Of a DNA stretch of 64,000 bases, positions 39,801 through 52,124 are shown piece by piece (within the stretch, counting starts at the first letter, position 1; each line of letters begins with the position of its first letter). This stretch comes from Arabidopsis thaliana. Its lineage: Eukaryota; Streptophyta; Magnoliopsida; Brassicales; Brassicaceae. Made by a program: the position numbers and the translations under genes. The stretch is taken from positions 14,129,151 through 14,193,150 of the forward strand of contig NC_003071.7 of assembly GCF_000001735.4 (NCBI RefSeq), in the 5' to 3' direction. The notes beneath the pieces are model-generated. The model saw only the letters and a list, made by a program, of their open reading frames with translations. It did not search any database and was not told the DNA's origin.

Positions 39801-42800
39801 CTCTCCTTGGATGGCTGCTCCTTTGCGGGTTCAAACCTCAAAATCCGACGCCCTAAAGACTATGTCAGGACAACAGTAAGAATTGCAATTTCTACAATCT
39901 CTCTCTCTCTAAAACTCTTGCTACTTGCTCCGCATGTTTTATCTTCTAATAGTCATCTGGTTAATTTTGCAAGCTAGCTCAAATATCGGCAATATATTTC
40001 TCTAGGTGTCATCAGTAAGATTCAATGTTTCCACTTTCAGTTCAGTTGATAACATGCTACTGAAACCTGTGTGACTTCTTTTTAATGATTTAAGCTTGAA
40101 TTTATTGTGTTATATGACCACTGTCCGGTGTAAGTTTATGTTACATTATTTACAAGTCGTGAGCATCAGTCCTCTTTTGATCCAGATAGATATATTCAAA
40201 GTAGACAGACATAAGGAACTTAGCAAAACATCTGTCTCTATATTTTAGAGCACATAAGCATGGTGTTGTATAACCAAATTCTCATTTACTGATAACTTTT
40301 CTGTTGAAGATTATGGTTGTCTTCTATAATCAGAAAAATTAGGAGAGTTCTTATTATCATCGATTCATGTATGATTCAGTCTTAGATGCCCATACTGTGC
40401 CACTCCTTAAATGTACTATGTTGGAACCAAAAAATGCTCATGGTCCTATCTTTGAAGGTAGTCTCAATGGAAGCATATTGCCACTTTTAAACTATGTATT
40501 GCAACTTGAGAGTTTGATAAATGCAAGACAGTACTGTTGATGTTACAACTGTTAGCAGATTTGTTGGTAAACATATGGTTTTGCGTTGCTTCAGTAAGCT
40601 TAAAACCTTAGCCATTTTTCAAAGGATGGCCCTCTGAGAATAGAAATTTAGATATCGTTGAAGTAAATTCATCATGGTTATAGGAAAAGAATAAATGAAT
40701 TTCTCTGTATTTGCTTGATGTTTCCATCACATGATTCTCTTGCTGGGTTGTGAAGTCCAAGCGATTTGGAATTTGCAAAAAGGCTTGATGTGTTGAGGTG
40801 CAATCTTATTATTTATTTGCAATTGGTTTTGAAGGCTTCTCTGTTTTTTTCCCGTGCCATTATCATAATTAATACTGACAATAGGTGTCACTAAGAATTA
40901 GTGTAGTTTATGGATTCCTGCACTTGACATGATATGTTTTCAAGCCACATGTCATACCGTTATCTGACTGTTGTGTGTTGGAATCTCTTAAATAGGGTGT
41001 TTATGTTGGGTATGTCATAATTCACATTCAGGAGGGTGATGACGCTGTCTGCTAAATAAGAAGACTACCAGGTGTAGTGAAGAGTTTGTTGTCTTCCAAG
41101 TTTGTTTCCATTCTTCTTCTCTTTTTTGGGCTTTTAGGAATTCATACAGATAATCCATATGATTCCTGTGTGATATGGTTTACCGTTCTTGTGTTCTTTG
41201 TTAGTTTTGTCTAAATATGTTGGTATCAGATGATACCATATCAATCTTTTTTTTTATCTTTGATCGTCTCCTAACTGAATGTGGTTGTAGTAATACCTTT
41301 ATTCATTTATCTGTTTGGCTATTACTGTGTTTCATTCCTCAGCAGGATCAGATACCTGGTGTTGATTGTTATCTCTATTCTTTCGTGTTGGCGCGCCTAA
41401 GAATAACATGAATACCCTAAACTCTTACCACCTCCTCTTAGATCCTCGTTCGGGTCTAAGCGAGCGAGGATTTTTTGCCTTTGTCCTTCATTTTTGATCA
41501 GTTCTTACTGTGATTTTCGGCTGAGTAGTTGTAGGAAAGTCTATGAAAAATGACTGATTATCAAGGCTGTGGACTTTGTCCTTCTATTTGGCCTTGTACA
41601 TCAGTACCATGCATTTTACTATGATTTCTGAGCTATGTTATGGTTACCATCCATGAAGCAGGTTTTCAGACGGTTGCTATTTTCATGCAGAACGGTGAAT
41701 TGGAGAAAAAAGAGCCAGCCGCAAATGCAGTAAGTGACAACGTGGAGGACTCATCAAACAAGGTACAAATAATTGCCCTAAATTTGCTTCTTACGACAGT
41801 GGGTAAAACTTTTTATATCGAAAATGAGTGTAGAGTGTCTTTTAAATATCTCTTAACGTATTCCCTTTTGAAAGTACTGTAATTGTATATGTCAGTGACC
41901 CTTGGTTTATAGTTCAGATCAAATTTTTAGTTTGTGCCATAGTTTCGATACCACTGTAATTTGTAATCTCTTGCTCTAGAGACAAAACATCGGTATTTCT
42001 AAATTTGACTTGGTCCTTTCCATTCATGGTTCATGATGTGGGGCATATCTTGGAATTTTGTTGCATGTTTTTCATGCTGACAGCTTTTATATCCTTTTCC
42101 GTTTAATTGTCTGTCAGTAGAATATCAATTTTGTTAGAGTTAACAACAAAGGAATAAAACATGTGGCTGGATCAACTTTTTTGTAAGTTTGGCTGGTAGT
42201 AGGTGTTATGATCAAAAGCTTGTTCATAGTGGTTCAACCTGGAAAGCCAAATGTCAGACCACCTTATTATAATCTTAAAGTGAAAAACACGCAGAGAATA
42301 GAAGTGCAGTTCTCTCCGCAGCTACGGCATCTTTGTGGTTGATAATGTTGAAAGCTTCACTGTATTTGCTTGCTATACTAATTTCTTTTTCTGTCAAGCT
42401 TGATATTGAGCCTAGTGTACTTGTTGCAGATCTTCATTGGCGGATTTTCAAAAGCTATTTCATCTGAAATGGTATGCTGAACTGTAATTCTTTGAAAACA
42501 TTTGACACGTTCAATCTTCTATTGTCCCCATTTCTATCGTTTCAACTTCTAGGATTGTCTGATTCCTCTTTAACGTTTTTCCAGCTTATGGAGATTGTCA
42601 GCGTCTTTGGACCTTTGAAAGCATACCGGTTCGTGAGCAACAATGATCTCAATCAGCGATGCGCTTTCCTAGAGGTTAGAATGTACTTTTATTTGTGGCC
42701 AAGATACCCCCATCTTAGTCTGCCATCTCGATGTAGTTCTTGTGATTGTTTCATATCTTTAATTTTTCATTTTCCGGGTAGCATGGGAAGGTGTTATTAC

Positions 42801-44076
42801 CTTGTAACTTTTACAGAGTAACCATGAATGTGACTGTAGTTCCAAGTATATTCATATTAACCAGCCCTAACTCTTTTTAAATCTCTATATTTCAGTACAC
42901 TGATGGATCTGTTACCCTCAAAGCTTGTGCTGGTCTAAATGGTATGAGGTTAGGTGGCAGTGTAATAACAGCCGTTTGTGCATTTCCTGATGCATCATCC
43001 GTAGCGGTAATTCAGTGACCCAACTTTGCTTTCGTTAGTTCATGTTGTGTTTGTATGGGTGACATTGAACAGAAATTCCTTTAGTTACTTGTGAGAGTGG
43101 TGTGTGTACGTAATATGTGTTGCAGGTGAATGAGAATCCACCATTCTATGGGATACCTAGCCATGCAAAACCACTTCTTGGCAAGCCTAAGAATATTCTA
43201 AAGCTAAAAAATGTGGTAAGCATAATTGGTGTATCCTTTTTCTTGTGAATCTTTCCCAAATAAACTATGTGAGGCTATATTAACATTCCATTCTTTCTTG
43301 TTTGACAGGTTGACCCAGAAGATCTCACGTCGTTTTCCGAGCAAGAAGTGAAAGAAATTTTGGAGGATGTACGGTTAGAATGTGCCAGGTTAAGCTCTGA
43401 GATCATCTTCCCATGAGTCCATTGAGCTTTTAAAAGCTAGTAAATTAAGAAAATAGGCCTCTGGGTCTTGTCATGATGCAGGTTTGGGGTTATTAAGTCG
43501 ATAAACATCTTGGAACACAAGAGCAAAGATATCACTGTTTCTGAAACAAATCCATTGTTGAACTTAGAATCAACTGATTCTAAAGAAATGAATGTGTCAG
43601 TGATCGAGGAGAAAGATGAAGGATCCGAGAAAGCGGAAGATATTGCAGACAATGTAGATCTTGCAGAGGTTGTCATGCCAGACAGTTTGACAGGTGAAGA
43701 CAAGTTATGTGAACCGTGCTCGGATACTGCTGCTGAAACAAGCACTCAAGAAAATGAAGATCTACACTCCACTGAACAAGAGCATTGTGAAAAGATTGTT
43801 GAAGAAAGTGCGCAGGCCGAGGCAGAGAATCCACAAGAAGTAGCATCAGTGCGTACCGTGAAGACAAGATGGGATGCTGGCGACAAGATAGAAGAAGAAC
43901 AAGAAGAAGACCCCGAGGATGTATTTGAGACGGGTTGTATCTTCATTGAGTACAGAAGACCAGAAGCGACATGTGATGCAGCCCATTCTTTACACGGAAG
44001 GCTATATGATAACCGGATTGTGAAAGCAGAATATGTTTCTAAAGAGCTTTACCAAATCCGGTTCCCAAGTGGGTAA
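36887..44076 (+). CDS. U2AF65-like RRM protein with N-terminal repeats (about 1325 aa)
   Basis: Probable nuclear pre-mRNA splicing protein related to the large U2AF subunit; I place it as At2g33435, possibly plus the locus annotated as At2g33440. Exons: 36887-39646, 39738-39875, 41691-41762 (41670 is an alternative acceptor), 42430-42471, 42585-42674, 42896-43006, 43126-43215, 43309-43388 and 43482-44076. All phases join. Exon 1 codes 920 residues: eight Lys/Glu-rich repeats (about residues 52-543), a basic RS-like region (KRRRSRSRDHGQ), then the start of RRM1 (STRRMRRLYAENVPDSASEK). Exon 2 ends RRM1 (LDGCSFAGSNLKIRRPKDYV), a U2AF65 signature. RRM2 begins IFIGGFSKAISSEM. A C-terminal UHM-like domain contains LEDVRLECARFGVIKSINI and GRLYDNRIVKAEYVS. 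The 1.8-kb intron at 39876-41690 is where one could split the gene; domain order argues for one gene. Confidence 0.8.
37043..38515 (+). repeat. Eight coding tandem repeats in the U2AF65-like gene
   Basis: Eight in-frame units of about 57-65 codons. The typical unit is VGAAQLLGNDLVEKVSDYH, then SEKGHDRSKKVRREERVKD, then SSRKKEEAISSSREE plus a KEDH-type linker. First units start near 37043, 37213 and 37406. Central copies are the most alike, which suggests unequal exchange. The unit is strongly charged and probably extended or helical. Confidence 0.92.
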
Positions 44077-44469
44077 ATAATCCCACAACAAGTGAGACTC
44101 TGTGATTCTTCTCATCTTTACCACATAACCGGTTCAAACCGAGTTCAGAGATACATAGCATCTACAATCAAAAACCCTTCAAAAATCTCTTTGTAATCGT
44201 TGGGATTGATCAGGTTGGATTATTCATCACCACCTGTGTCTCGTTACTTTTATGTATTAGAGAATCCAAGAAGGGAAAGATGAAACCATACTATTGTGTT
44301 GGTGGCTATATGGACCGGTTTGCTTACTGAAAAATTGTTGTGTTAAAAGAGAACGTAACCTTCTGAATGAGAAAGCGTCTTTCATTTTCTACAAAATAAT
44401 AAATAAAATGAACCCAATCTCCTTCTTTATCCAAATCCTCCTTCGAAGCAGAAGTAACAGCAACCAAAA

Positions 44470-45230
44470 ATGACGACAATGGCGACACAAGGCGCTTGGC
44501 TACGAATGACCTCATCAGCCAAGTCCATGACCAAGTCAACCGTGACTTCAAAGGAGCTTGGATTCCTCACCTCCCAGCTCAGCGGCTTAAGAATCTCATA
44601 TACTCCCAGTGACGTCATCAACCGTATCTCCCTTCCTTCGTTCCCCGGGATTCAGCCAATCGTCGCACGTAATTCCCCTTTTCCCTTTCTCTTAGGGTTT
44701 AGTCGAATGCATTGGCGTACTAAATTTATCTTGCTTTCGTTTTATTCATGTCGAATTTCGAATCTCTGAGTTAGCAAGCTTGTGTTGAATTGTCTGGAAC
44801 TATGTCTTTGCTTTTAGATATGAAAATGAGCAGTGTATTTAAAACCCGTAGCATAATTTCTCGTATTAAACTTTTCCTTTGAATTTGATGTTATGTTAAA
44901 AAAATTCTCCAAAATTGACCACATTTATATGATTCTGAGCATTGGGCAATTTGCTCCTTTTTTCTTGAAACTGTGTTTTTGTTTTCCAAAATGTCAGGTA
45001 GAATCTGCCCTTTTACTGGGAAGAAAGCAAACAGAGCAAACAAAGTTTCATTCTCTAACCACAAGACCAAGAAGTTGCAATTCGTCAACTTACAATACAA
45101 GAGAGTTTGGTGGGAAGCTGGCAAACGTTTTGTCAAACTTCGTTTATCAACTAAGGCTTTGAAGACCATTGAGAAGAACGGACTCGACGCTGTTGCCAAG
45201 AAAGCCGGCATTGATCTTCGCAAGAAATAG
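44470..45230 (+). CDS. RPL28: Plastid 50S ribosomal protein bL28c (RPL28)
   Basis: Nuclear-encoded bL28 of the chloroplast ribosome; I place it as At2g33450. Exons 44470-44668 and 44998-45230 join at C|GT to give 143 residues. The first 65 or so residues ([20 protein letters not shown] onward) are rich in Ser/Thr and lack acidic clusters, consistent with a chloroplast transit peptide. The mature domain starts near [20 protein letters not shown] and contains the bL28 signatures [13 protein letters not shown] and [20 protein letters not shown], ending GIDLRKK. A second in-frame Met is at codon 4. It is tail to tail with RIC1, with only about 209 bases between stop codons. Confidence 0.95.
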
Positions 45231-45439
45231 ATATGATGATCGCAAAGTTTATTATATACATTTCTTGCTTCTCCTTTTGCAGTACTCGTACATTTCCTTT
45301 CTAGATTTTGGTAAGTATCAATGGAATCTCTGAGTTGTTGTATCAGACACTGTCAAGAAAAGACTTTAAAGAGAAACGAAAACAAACTCTCACTTGCAGG
45401 TGGCTCAAATAATACATTTCATGGTTTTGTTTATGTTTC

Positions 45440-46411
45440 TCAGATAATATCGTTACAGGTTGTATCAACTGAATTCTCGGGTTTTCCTTTTGAAGACTTC
45501 TTAATCGAACCTTCTCCTCCTGCTGATGATCCTTTTAGTTTCCTAGGACGCGATGTAGCCTTCCGTGGAGGAGCTGAACCATCAGGTATTTGATTAGGAA
45601 CTTCTGTGTCTGGAGCCGGGATACCACCACGCCTTCTGCGAACTGATGGTTCTTGATCATTCGATGAGTCTGTTGACCCGTGTGCGCTTCGGTTATGTCT
45701 TGAATGCTTTGATGGTTCATCTGATGATGCAGCATTTCCGCTACTTTTTCTAGGCGGAGACCCGTTATGATTTGGAGAAGCTGCTCCTCCGGGTTTCCGC
45801 CTTGTTTTCTGTTTCGGTTTCTCGTTTGTGTTCGAAGGCAGTAACTCTTTTAGCCCGGCTCCACGTTGGTTCGTCCCTATTGAGATACACATCAATTCCT
45901 CGAACCAATCCAGATTTGTTCCTCAAAGCTTAACACTTTAAGGGAAAAGGAAAAACACACTTTGCAAAAATAACTAACCTTGCGGGTTGTATTTGTTGGA
46001 ATTTCCCCTGGAAACGACTTGACCTTTCTCATGTTCTTGAGTTTTAAAGTCATTCATCTGCAGTTTTTGTCCCATAAAAAAACAATAATGAGCACAGATA
46101 CGTGTGACATGTATGAAAATACGTATAAATGTACGTATGATCTTACCCAGCTTGGTGTGGTGTTGGTTGGACCGTCGGAGCCAATGTGGGCAACATGCTT
46201 TACATCGGTCGGAAATCCTATCTGCATCTCCTGCTCTTTCTCTTCATCTGCAATAGAATAATTACATCCACCATGTAATTTGACTTTTGACACAAGAAAC
46301 ACAAATGATTTTTCATTTTTTTCATGTTTATGGGGAAAATGAATGAGACTCACCAAAAATCTGAGTAATGTAACGAAGGCCCTTAAGAAGACCCTTCATT
46401 GTCGTCGCCAT
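45440..46411 (-). CDS. RIC1: ROP-interactive CRIB protein RIC1 (224 aa)
   Basis: Effector of plant ROP GTPases; RIC1 is known to associate with cortical microtubules, activate katanin and restrict pavement-cell outgrowth. Minus-strand exons 46354-46411, 46147-46247, 45979-46057 and 45440-45876 give 224 residues. The family start MATTMKGLLKGLRYITQIFD is followed by the CRIB motif at residues 29-42 (IGFPTDVKHVAHIG), with both conserved His residues and the Pro present. The rest is a disordered, basic and Ser-rich tail with RKPGGAASPNHNGSPPRKSS and an Arg run (VRRRRGG), plausible for microtubule binding. The leader includes a GA-rich repeat (about 46655-46691). Calling it RIC1 rather than a related RIC rests on recalled sequence and position. 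Confidence 0.92.
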
Positions 46412-46654
46412 TGGTCTATAAAGGGTTGGTTCCGGCTAATGTGTATCCACACGCCGGATACAACCTTTGTGGTTCAAGATTTGACGATCGTTACCGTAAA
46501 CCTAACATGCAGAAAAAGAAAACGAAGAACAAATCAAGAAAAAAGTTGTAAGGCACAAACAAAAAAACAACAGAGAATATAACGAAATCTGAAGACTTAA
46601 ACCTTGAACGCATGGATTTTCTCTTGACGAGAAAAAAAAATGTTGAAATGTTTT

Positions 46655-46691
46655 GAAGAGAGAGAGAGAGGGAGGGAGGGAGAGAGAGAAG
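46655..46691 (+). repeat. GA-rich microsatellite in the RIC1 leader/promoter
   Basis: A (GA)n tract with GGGA interruptions, equivalent to (CT)n on the RIC1 sense strand, 240-280 bases upstream of its start codon. CT-rich leader tracts are common in Arabidopsis promoters. Confidence 0.8.
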
Positions 46692-46759
46692 GATCGAGAG
46701 ATCTCCGAGGAGTTATTGGTTAAAGATCAACAGACCAAAAAGAAGAAGAGGAAGAGCAC

Positions 46760-47440
46760 TAAGTTTTGTTGTTGTTTTAACAGAGGATAAAAAAATTTAG
46801 AAAAGAAAGAAATATTTTCATAGTTGTAATTAACAGATAATTTTATAATTAGATTGTTGATTGGTAATGGAGGCAACGTAGAGCTATTATCAAAGGGAAC
46901 CCTCCTTTGGGAAACAAGTTGTCAAGAGGATTTTCCGGGTCGAATGGAAGGAGACACGACCACACCAATTTCTTATTTTACTAATAAACATACTCTAATG
47001 AAATCTAAGATAGTATAAAGTATTATTTAGAGAAATTGCATAGATTGCAAATACTGAAAAATGTGATATCTGAATACTAAGATAATAATTGAGAGATTTT
47101 GCAATAGTAAGCAAAATGGTTTGAACTTTGAAGCATGAGATTTACTATCTTAAAGACTTTACATTATTTTTTAACAAGTTAAACATTATTATGTTATGTG
47201 AAATATTTTGAAAATAAATTTCTTAGATTATGAAAAGAAAGATTCAAGTTTTCATAACAAACATTAACAAGAAGAGTTGATAAGATTGATTCGTATGTTA
47301 TAACTTGTAATATAAAGTGAACATTCAGATAGAAACCAACACATTATTCTGTTTCTTTTTGGAGGTTCTATAATTGGAAGGAGAAAAGTTAAAACAGACA
47401 AAGATTCCGGCAAAGAAGATTTGATACCGGCGATAATCAT
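46760..47440. other. AT-rich intergenic region
   Basis: This lies between the RIC1 promoter and the GLTP1 3' end. I see no frames or structural repeats of note. Confidence 0.55.
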
Positions 47441-47448
47441 ATGATGAC

Positions 47449-48800
47449 TTAAGAAGCTTTCATGTCATCCATACCGACGCTAGCCTGCCAAAAAGAAAAC
47501 AAGAACAAAATAATCAAAGCCTGTGTGATGAAATTGAAGAAAGTGTAAAGACTCAAAAGTTTTTAAAGTCTTTGTTTACCAGAAACTTATGATTATCATG
47601 AAGAAACGGACCAAACTCAGCACAAAACCTTTCCATGTCGGCTTGGATGTTACCAGAACCAGATATGACATCCATGAACTTCTTCCTGTCCGGAGCTAGC
47701 TTTAAAGCCATCTGATAAAAACAAAGTTTACCGTGTCTCAGGAAATCAAAATGAGATTGGTTTGCAGAATATGCTGATTACACAGAGAAGCACTAGTGAG
47801 TACATACAGAGAAGGTAGAGCTGGCGAGCCATCCGTGCCATTTCTTGAGTGTTTTTTGGTATGAGTCAGCACAAGCTTGTGGCATTGACCAGTCTTGATG
47901 TGCTACCAAGTTTCGGAACAGCTCCACTAAGAAATCCATTGCTCTGAAAGATTCACTCATAGGTGATATATATGGTTTTGAGAAGCTGCTCTCTTCGAAA
48001 TAAAGGTGTGTATTGTTGACATGTTGTCATCGTTTACCTGGTTAACCAGAGAAGACCGTTTGTACAGCTAGACGATCCTTTTGCTATCTTAGACTCAATT
48101 TCGACTTGAACAAAGGTGTACAAGTACTTGAACTTGTCGGGATCAGATAAGTAGTTCTTCTCCAACCTCTACACAAGAGACGGACCAATAAAGTTATATT
48201 GTAAGAAGACAATAATCCAATACAGAGAGGTCATATCACTACTACAGTCTACAGGACATTTTCACTAGCCTATTCTCCGCCATCAGAGGTACACATTACA
48301 ATCTAAGAAGAGCGAGAAAAGGGGCAGACAATGCATTTTTGTCAGTAGTTTGTACTGTGAATGTAAAATAGATTTGTGCTATTCGATTATCAAAGGGGCA
48401 GACAATGCATTTTTTACCGTTATGTTGCCACCAATGTCAGATTTCACGAGAGTCATAGCAGCTCCAAATTTATCTGGAAAATAGATAACCACAGAAAAAT
48501 GAAGTCATCATGTAGGAAACACAACATTTGTGTTACATAGGAAAAATGAACAATCACAAGCTATACGTGAACTTCGAAGTTTTGAAGAACAAGGAACAAT
48601 CACAATAACAAATGTCAATAACCTCATTAAAAGTATTAAGACAGACAAAGAAACAATTAGAAAAAGCTTCTCCCTTTATTACCTATAACAGGCAAGATGG
48701 TCTTGCAAAGCTCTAAAAATGGCTTAGTAAGCATCTCGCCTTGATCAGATTTGACATGCTTCATTCCTTCCAAACAAGGCGTGAACACAGTCCCTTCCAT
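47449..48800 (-). CDS. GLTP1: Glycolipid transfer protein GLTP1 (202 aa)
   Basis: Cytosolic protein that moves glycosphingolipids such as glucosylceramide between membranes. Minus-strand exons 48683-48800, 48418-48473, 48038-48168, 47808-47943, 47580-47711 and 47449-47484 give 202 residues, a normal GLTP length. The head-group site is recognisable: Asp52, Asn56 and Arg59 in KSDIGGNITR, Trp99 in LLWLTR and His138 in KKWHGWLAS, matching the D-N-K/R-W-H set of GLTP folds. Start MEGTVFTPCLEGMKHVKSDQ. A leader intron (about 48820-49263) is inferred from TTCAG and AAAG|GTACGA sites. Intron 2 contains a 23-base direct repeat (48318-48340 and 48392-48414). Confidence 0.94.
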
Positions 48801-49379
48801 TTTTTCAAGTTTGACTTATCTGAATATGAGATCAAACACTGAAGAATGAAGATAATCAACATTAAACAAACCCAAAACTGAGAAACAACATGAACAACAC
48901 TGAGAAACACATTAACTCAAGCAAAAAGGTAATGAATTGAATCAAACATGAAAGTCACTTTGTAAAAATGAGTCAGCTCCATAAGGAAAATTGAAACAGC
49001 CAACAATCTCTCTACACATGCAGATATAGAACTATTTAAATCAGCTCCATTACAGTGGAAATCCAGAACAAGAATCATAAAAATGGCATCAACCGAATCG
49101 ATACAGAGATCTAATTTCAATTGGATCCACCAATCAAGCAAGAGCATCAAAACAGCGTGAGAAGAAACAATAAAACAAGACAATTATTCGAGATCTATTG
49201 ATTCAATGGACGAGAATGACGAATCTAAGGCTGATCTCTAACGGGGAAGGAGAAAGATCGTACCTTTGCCTGAGAATTGAAAAAGGTGGGATGGATCAGA
49301 TTCTGCTACTCTGGGATTGTGTTCTTCGCTCTCTGGAGTTAGAAATTTCTCTTTCTCTTTAAACGGCTCTCGTTTTAGA

Positions 49380-52020
49380 AAATAATAATTGTGTTAAACG
49401 CCTAAAACGTAACGGAAGTTTCTGAAAAGCCCTAACATTTAGTATCTTTCAATTACACCCATTTCATAGAAAATGTAGAAAACACACAGTTTTATTACAT
49501 GCTTGTCCTGCGGACCGGTCCTGACATATGAAGTTACATTTGTTGTTGTAGGTGTTTCATCTTGATATATGAGATTCTCAAGTGGATAAAATTTGAAACC
49601 AAACAAGGCTTTATACCGAATTTTTTTAGATAACAAAATAAAAAGTGAAGAGATTATGTCGGGTCAGTTGGGTCTATAGTACTCGAGTATTGCCACATAA
49701 TAGTTTCCATTTCGTTTGTTGATTTTCCAATCGCTTGGTCAAAACTTTAGCATGTTAGTTCATTATCCATAGATTCTAGGGGTTGGTTTGTTTTCATCTA
49801 ATTAAGACCGTAACTCAAATAAAATGATAGTTCACTTTGATAATATTTTGTGAAATTGTAATAACCTGGATTAGTAGAAATATCCTGGATTAGTAGAAAT
49901 ATAAACGAGTAATTGACTATCACAATAAAGCTTAACAAGCCGAGTGAGTAACAAGTATGAGCAAGTAAAGTATCATTTCTTGACATGTAATTTTCATTTT
50001 TCGTAACTTTCTCTACAACCCAATTATTGACCGCAACTAAAAATAATATTATGTTGAGACATACAACAAGAACATATGGAAGAGAAAAAAAAAAAAAAAA
50101 AAAGTCGATATGGATTTCGTTGACGACAAATCCACATTGTATTATTTGGACAAGAGACATGACCTTTACCTTCTCCTCACGCAACCGGCATTTGTTGAAG
50201 TCTCCCATTGTCCCTCCTTTGGGCCCTACCTTTAATGCCAAACTAACCCATTGTATTTGGTATTCTACATAAAAGTTGTACACTAATGTACGATACGATT
50301 CAACTACATTAACCGTATGTTAAATTATATAGTATTCACTTGTTGATAAATAAATTATGTTTGAACACAACAAAACTTAGTTTCTATATCCGCTGCTGTT
50401 TTGTTATAGTCGTCATTCGTACGAGTAATTCTTTATGTTCCGCACTAATCACGCTTCTTTTGTACCACTTAGTATGTGATTTTCTCATTCGTGGTCTTTG
50501 AATTGTATTAGAGGCAATTTAGTCTTTTGTGAGATTAGGAGGTGTGTACGGAAAAGTGTGTGAGACAAATGAAGTTAATGTGGAGGAGATCTATAGTGGG
50601 ACAAAGCAATTGAAAGTCGCTTTAGAAGCAACTAAATGCCCTCTTGACTTCTCCATTCTCCTTGCGATTTACGCATTTACCTAATTGCATCTTTTACTTG
50701 TTTAGCTTGTTAAGTTCTTCTACAACATTACCACTTTTGCTCTCTTAAGTTATTGCAACTTGACAATTTGTTATACCCTTTATCAAAAAAAATACCTGGC
50801 AACTTGTTTGAGCTCCTGAATTAATCACATCTCTTAAAAGACGTTTTGCGAGTATAACATGAGCTTTTCTTTTTATAGATTCATTCACCAATCAAATATA
50901 AAAACTATAACACAATTAAAATGCCATGTAGCTAGGTATATTAGCAAGTCGTAGAACAGAAATGGAAAGACTTGATGAAAGCACGTCAATTCAATTTCAT
51001 CTCCTATAAATAAATTGTTGTAGGAAGCCAACCGTTTTGGAATTTCTTTTCTTTCGTTTTACGTAAGACTATATAGATTCAATAACGTGTTGGTTTAGAA
51101 ACCCATACTTATAATGGTTGACAAAAAGAAGAAAGAAAAAAATATAAACATATACGCTAAAAGTGTTTACCAAATAACAGGGTTATGTAATTTATTATCT
51201 GGATTAGGAAAAGATGATTGGACCATGCGATGGAGTAGAGGAATCTGCAGGGCATTTGTCACTTTCATGGACCCCATGAAATCACATCTCTTTTAATTGA
51301 ATAATCGAAATCCAGTTGCATACGCATCTTTGTCTACGATTGGTCGTAGCACATATACGACATATGCCATAACTACAAACTAACTTAATCTTCTAATAAT
51401 ATTGTTAACGATCGTTAATACTAAAAATTACTAATATATTAGTCGTGTTATCTATGTGTTATGAGGTGTGTTAATTGTTGATGCATAATGAATGAACATG
51501 ATCTCTAATTTGTTTACCTCACACTATGTGATTCAAGGGTGGAAGTCGTTGGTTAGCAAACATTAGTGTCTCAGGACAAGATAGCTCAGGACAAGATGTC
51601 CGAGCGGTTCAGAATCAGTAATGTTTTTTTCCGGAGACTCTACTCGTTGAGTTTTTGCTTGTACTCCCTGGTGTTTGTGTTGTGATGTAGTTTTGTTGTT
51701 TTACTTAGTTTTTGATCTTTTATGTAATTTGTATTTCGCTGTAACTTCGGTAAAAAACTTGTGAAAATAGTATAAGTACTTAACATTGATACAAAAAAAA
51801 AAAAAAAAAAAAAACTCATGAGGTCTTGTTATATATATGGTGATCACATCTTTAAAGAAAATGTTATAGTATTTGTTTTAGTTTAAACAATTTTTTATGT
51901 GCCAAAAACATTATTAAAAAGAGAGCAATACCCTACTCTAAAATAGTAAAGCTACCAAATTCAATTCATTACGACATGGCTCAAAAGAAAAAGTATTTCG
52001 AATATTATACGATATCAACC
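49380..52020. other. AT-rich intergenic region
   Basis: This lies between the divergent GLTP1 and ANAC041 genes. It contains a 19-base tandem duplication (49865-49902), a homopurine A-run at about 50083-50103 and a possible poly-A-tailed relic ending at 51814. The 161-codon minus frame at 49798-50283 includes a Phe run caused by the A-run and has no family match I know. Confidence 0.55.
51470..51814 (+). mobile_element. Possible retrotransposed relic with poly-A tail
   Basis: A non-coding stretch with a 3'-UTR-like look (TGTAATTTGTATTTCGCTGT, then short AT-rich sequence) ends in 22 consecutive A residues at 51793-51814. A partial flanking similarity (ATGAGGT upstream near 51460 and after the tail) could be a decayed target-site duplication. 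The limits are guesses. Confidence 0.25.
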
Positions 52021-52033
52021 CCATTATCATTGC

Positions 52034-52040
52034 TATAAAA
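52034..52040 (+). promoter_or_regulatory. TATA box of ANAC041
   Basis: TATAAAA about 90 bases upstream of the start codon, placing transcription start near 52065. Confidence 0.6.
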
Positions 52041-52124
52041 TAAGCCAAACTTTACCTCTCCATTTTCAATAATCTCTCATCTTCTTTCGTCTCTCTTTCT
52101 ACGGTTCAAACATTAAAAAGATAG

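Noticed and set aside
46343..46582. Plus-strand frame over the RIC1 start
   Set aside because: Shadow of RIC1 exon 1 and leader.
49798..50283. 161-codon minus-strand frame with hydrophobic stretches
   Set aside because: The Phe run comes from a poly-A tract, composition matches AT-rich intergenic DNA, and no domain or splice context supports a gene.
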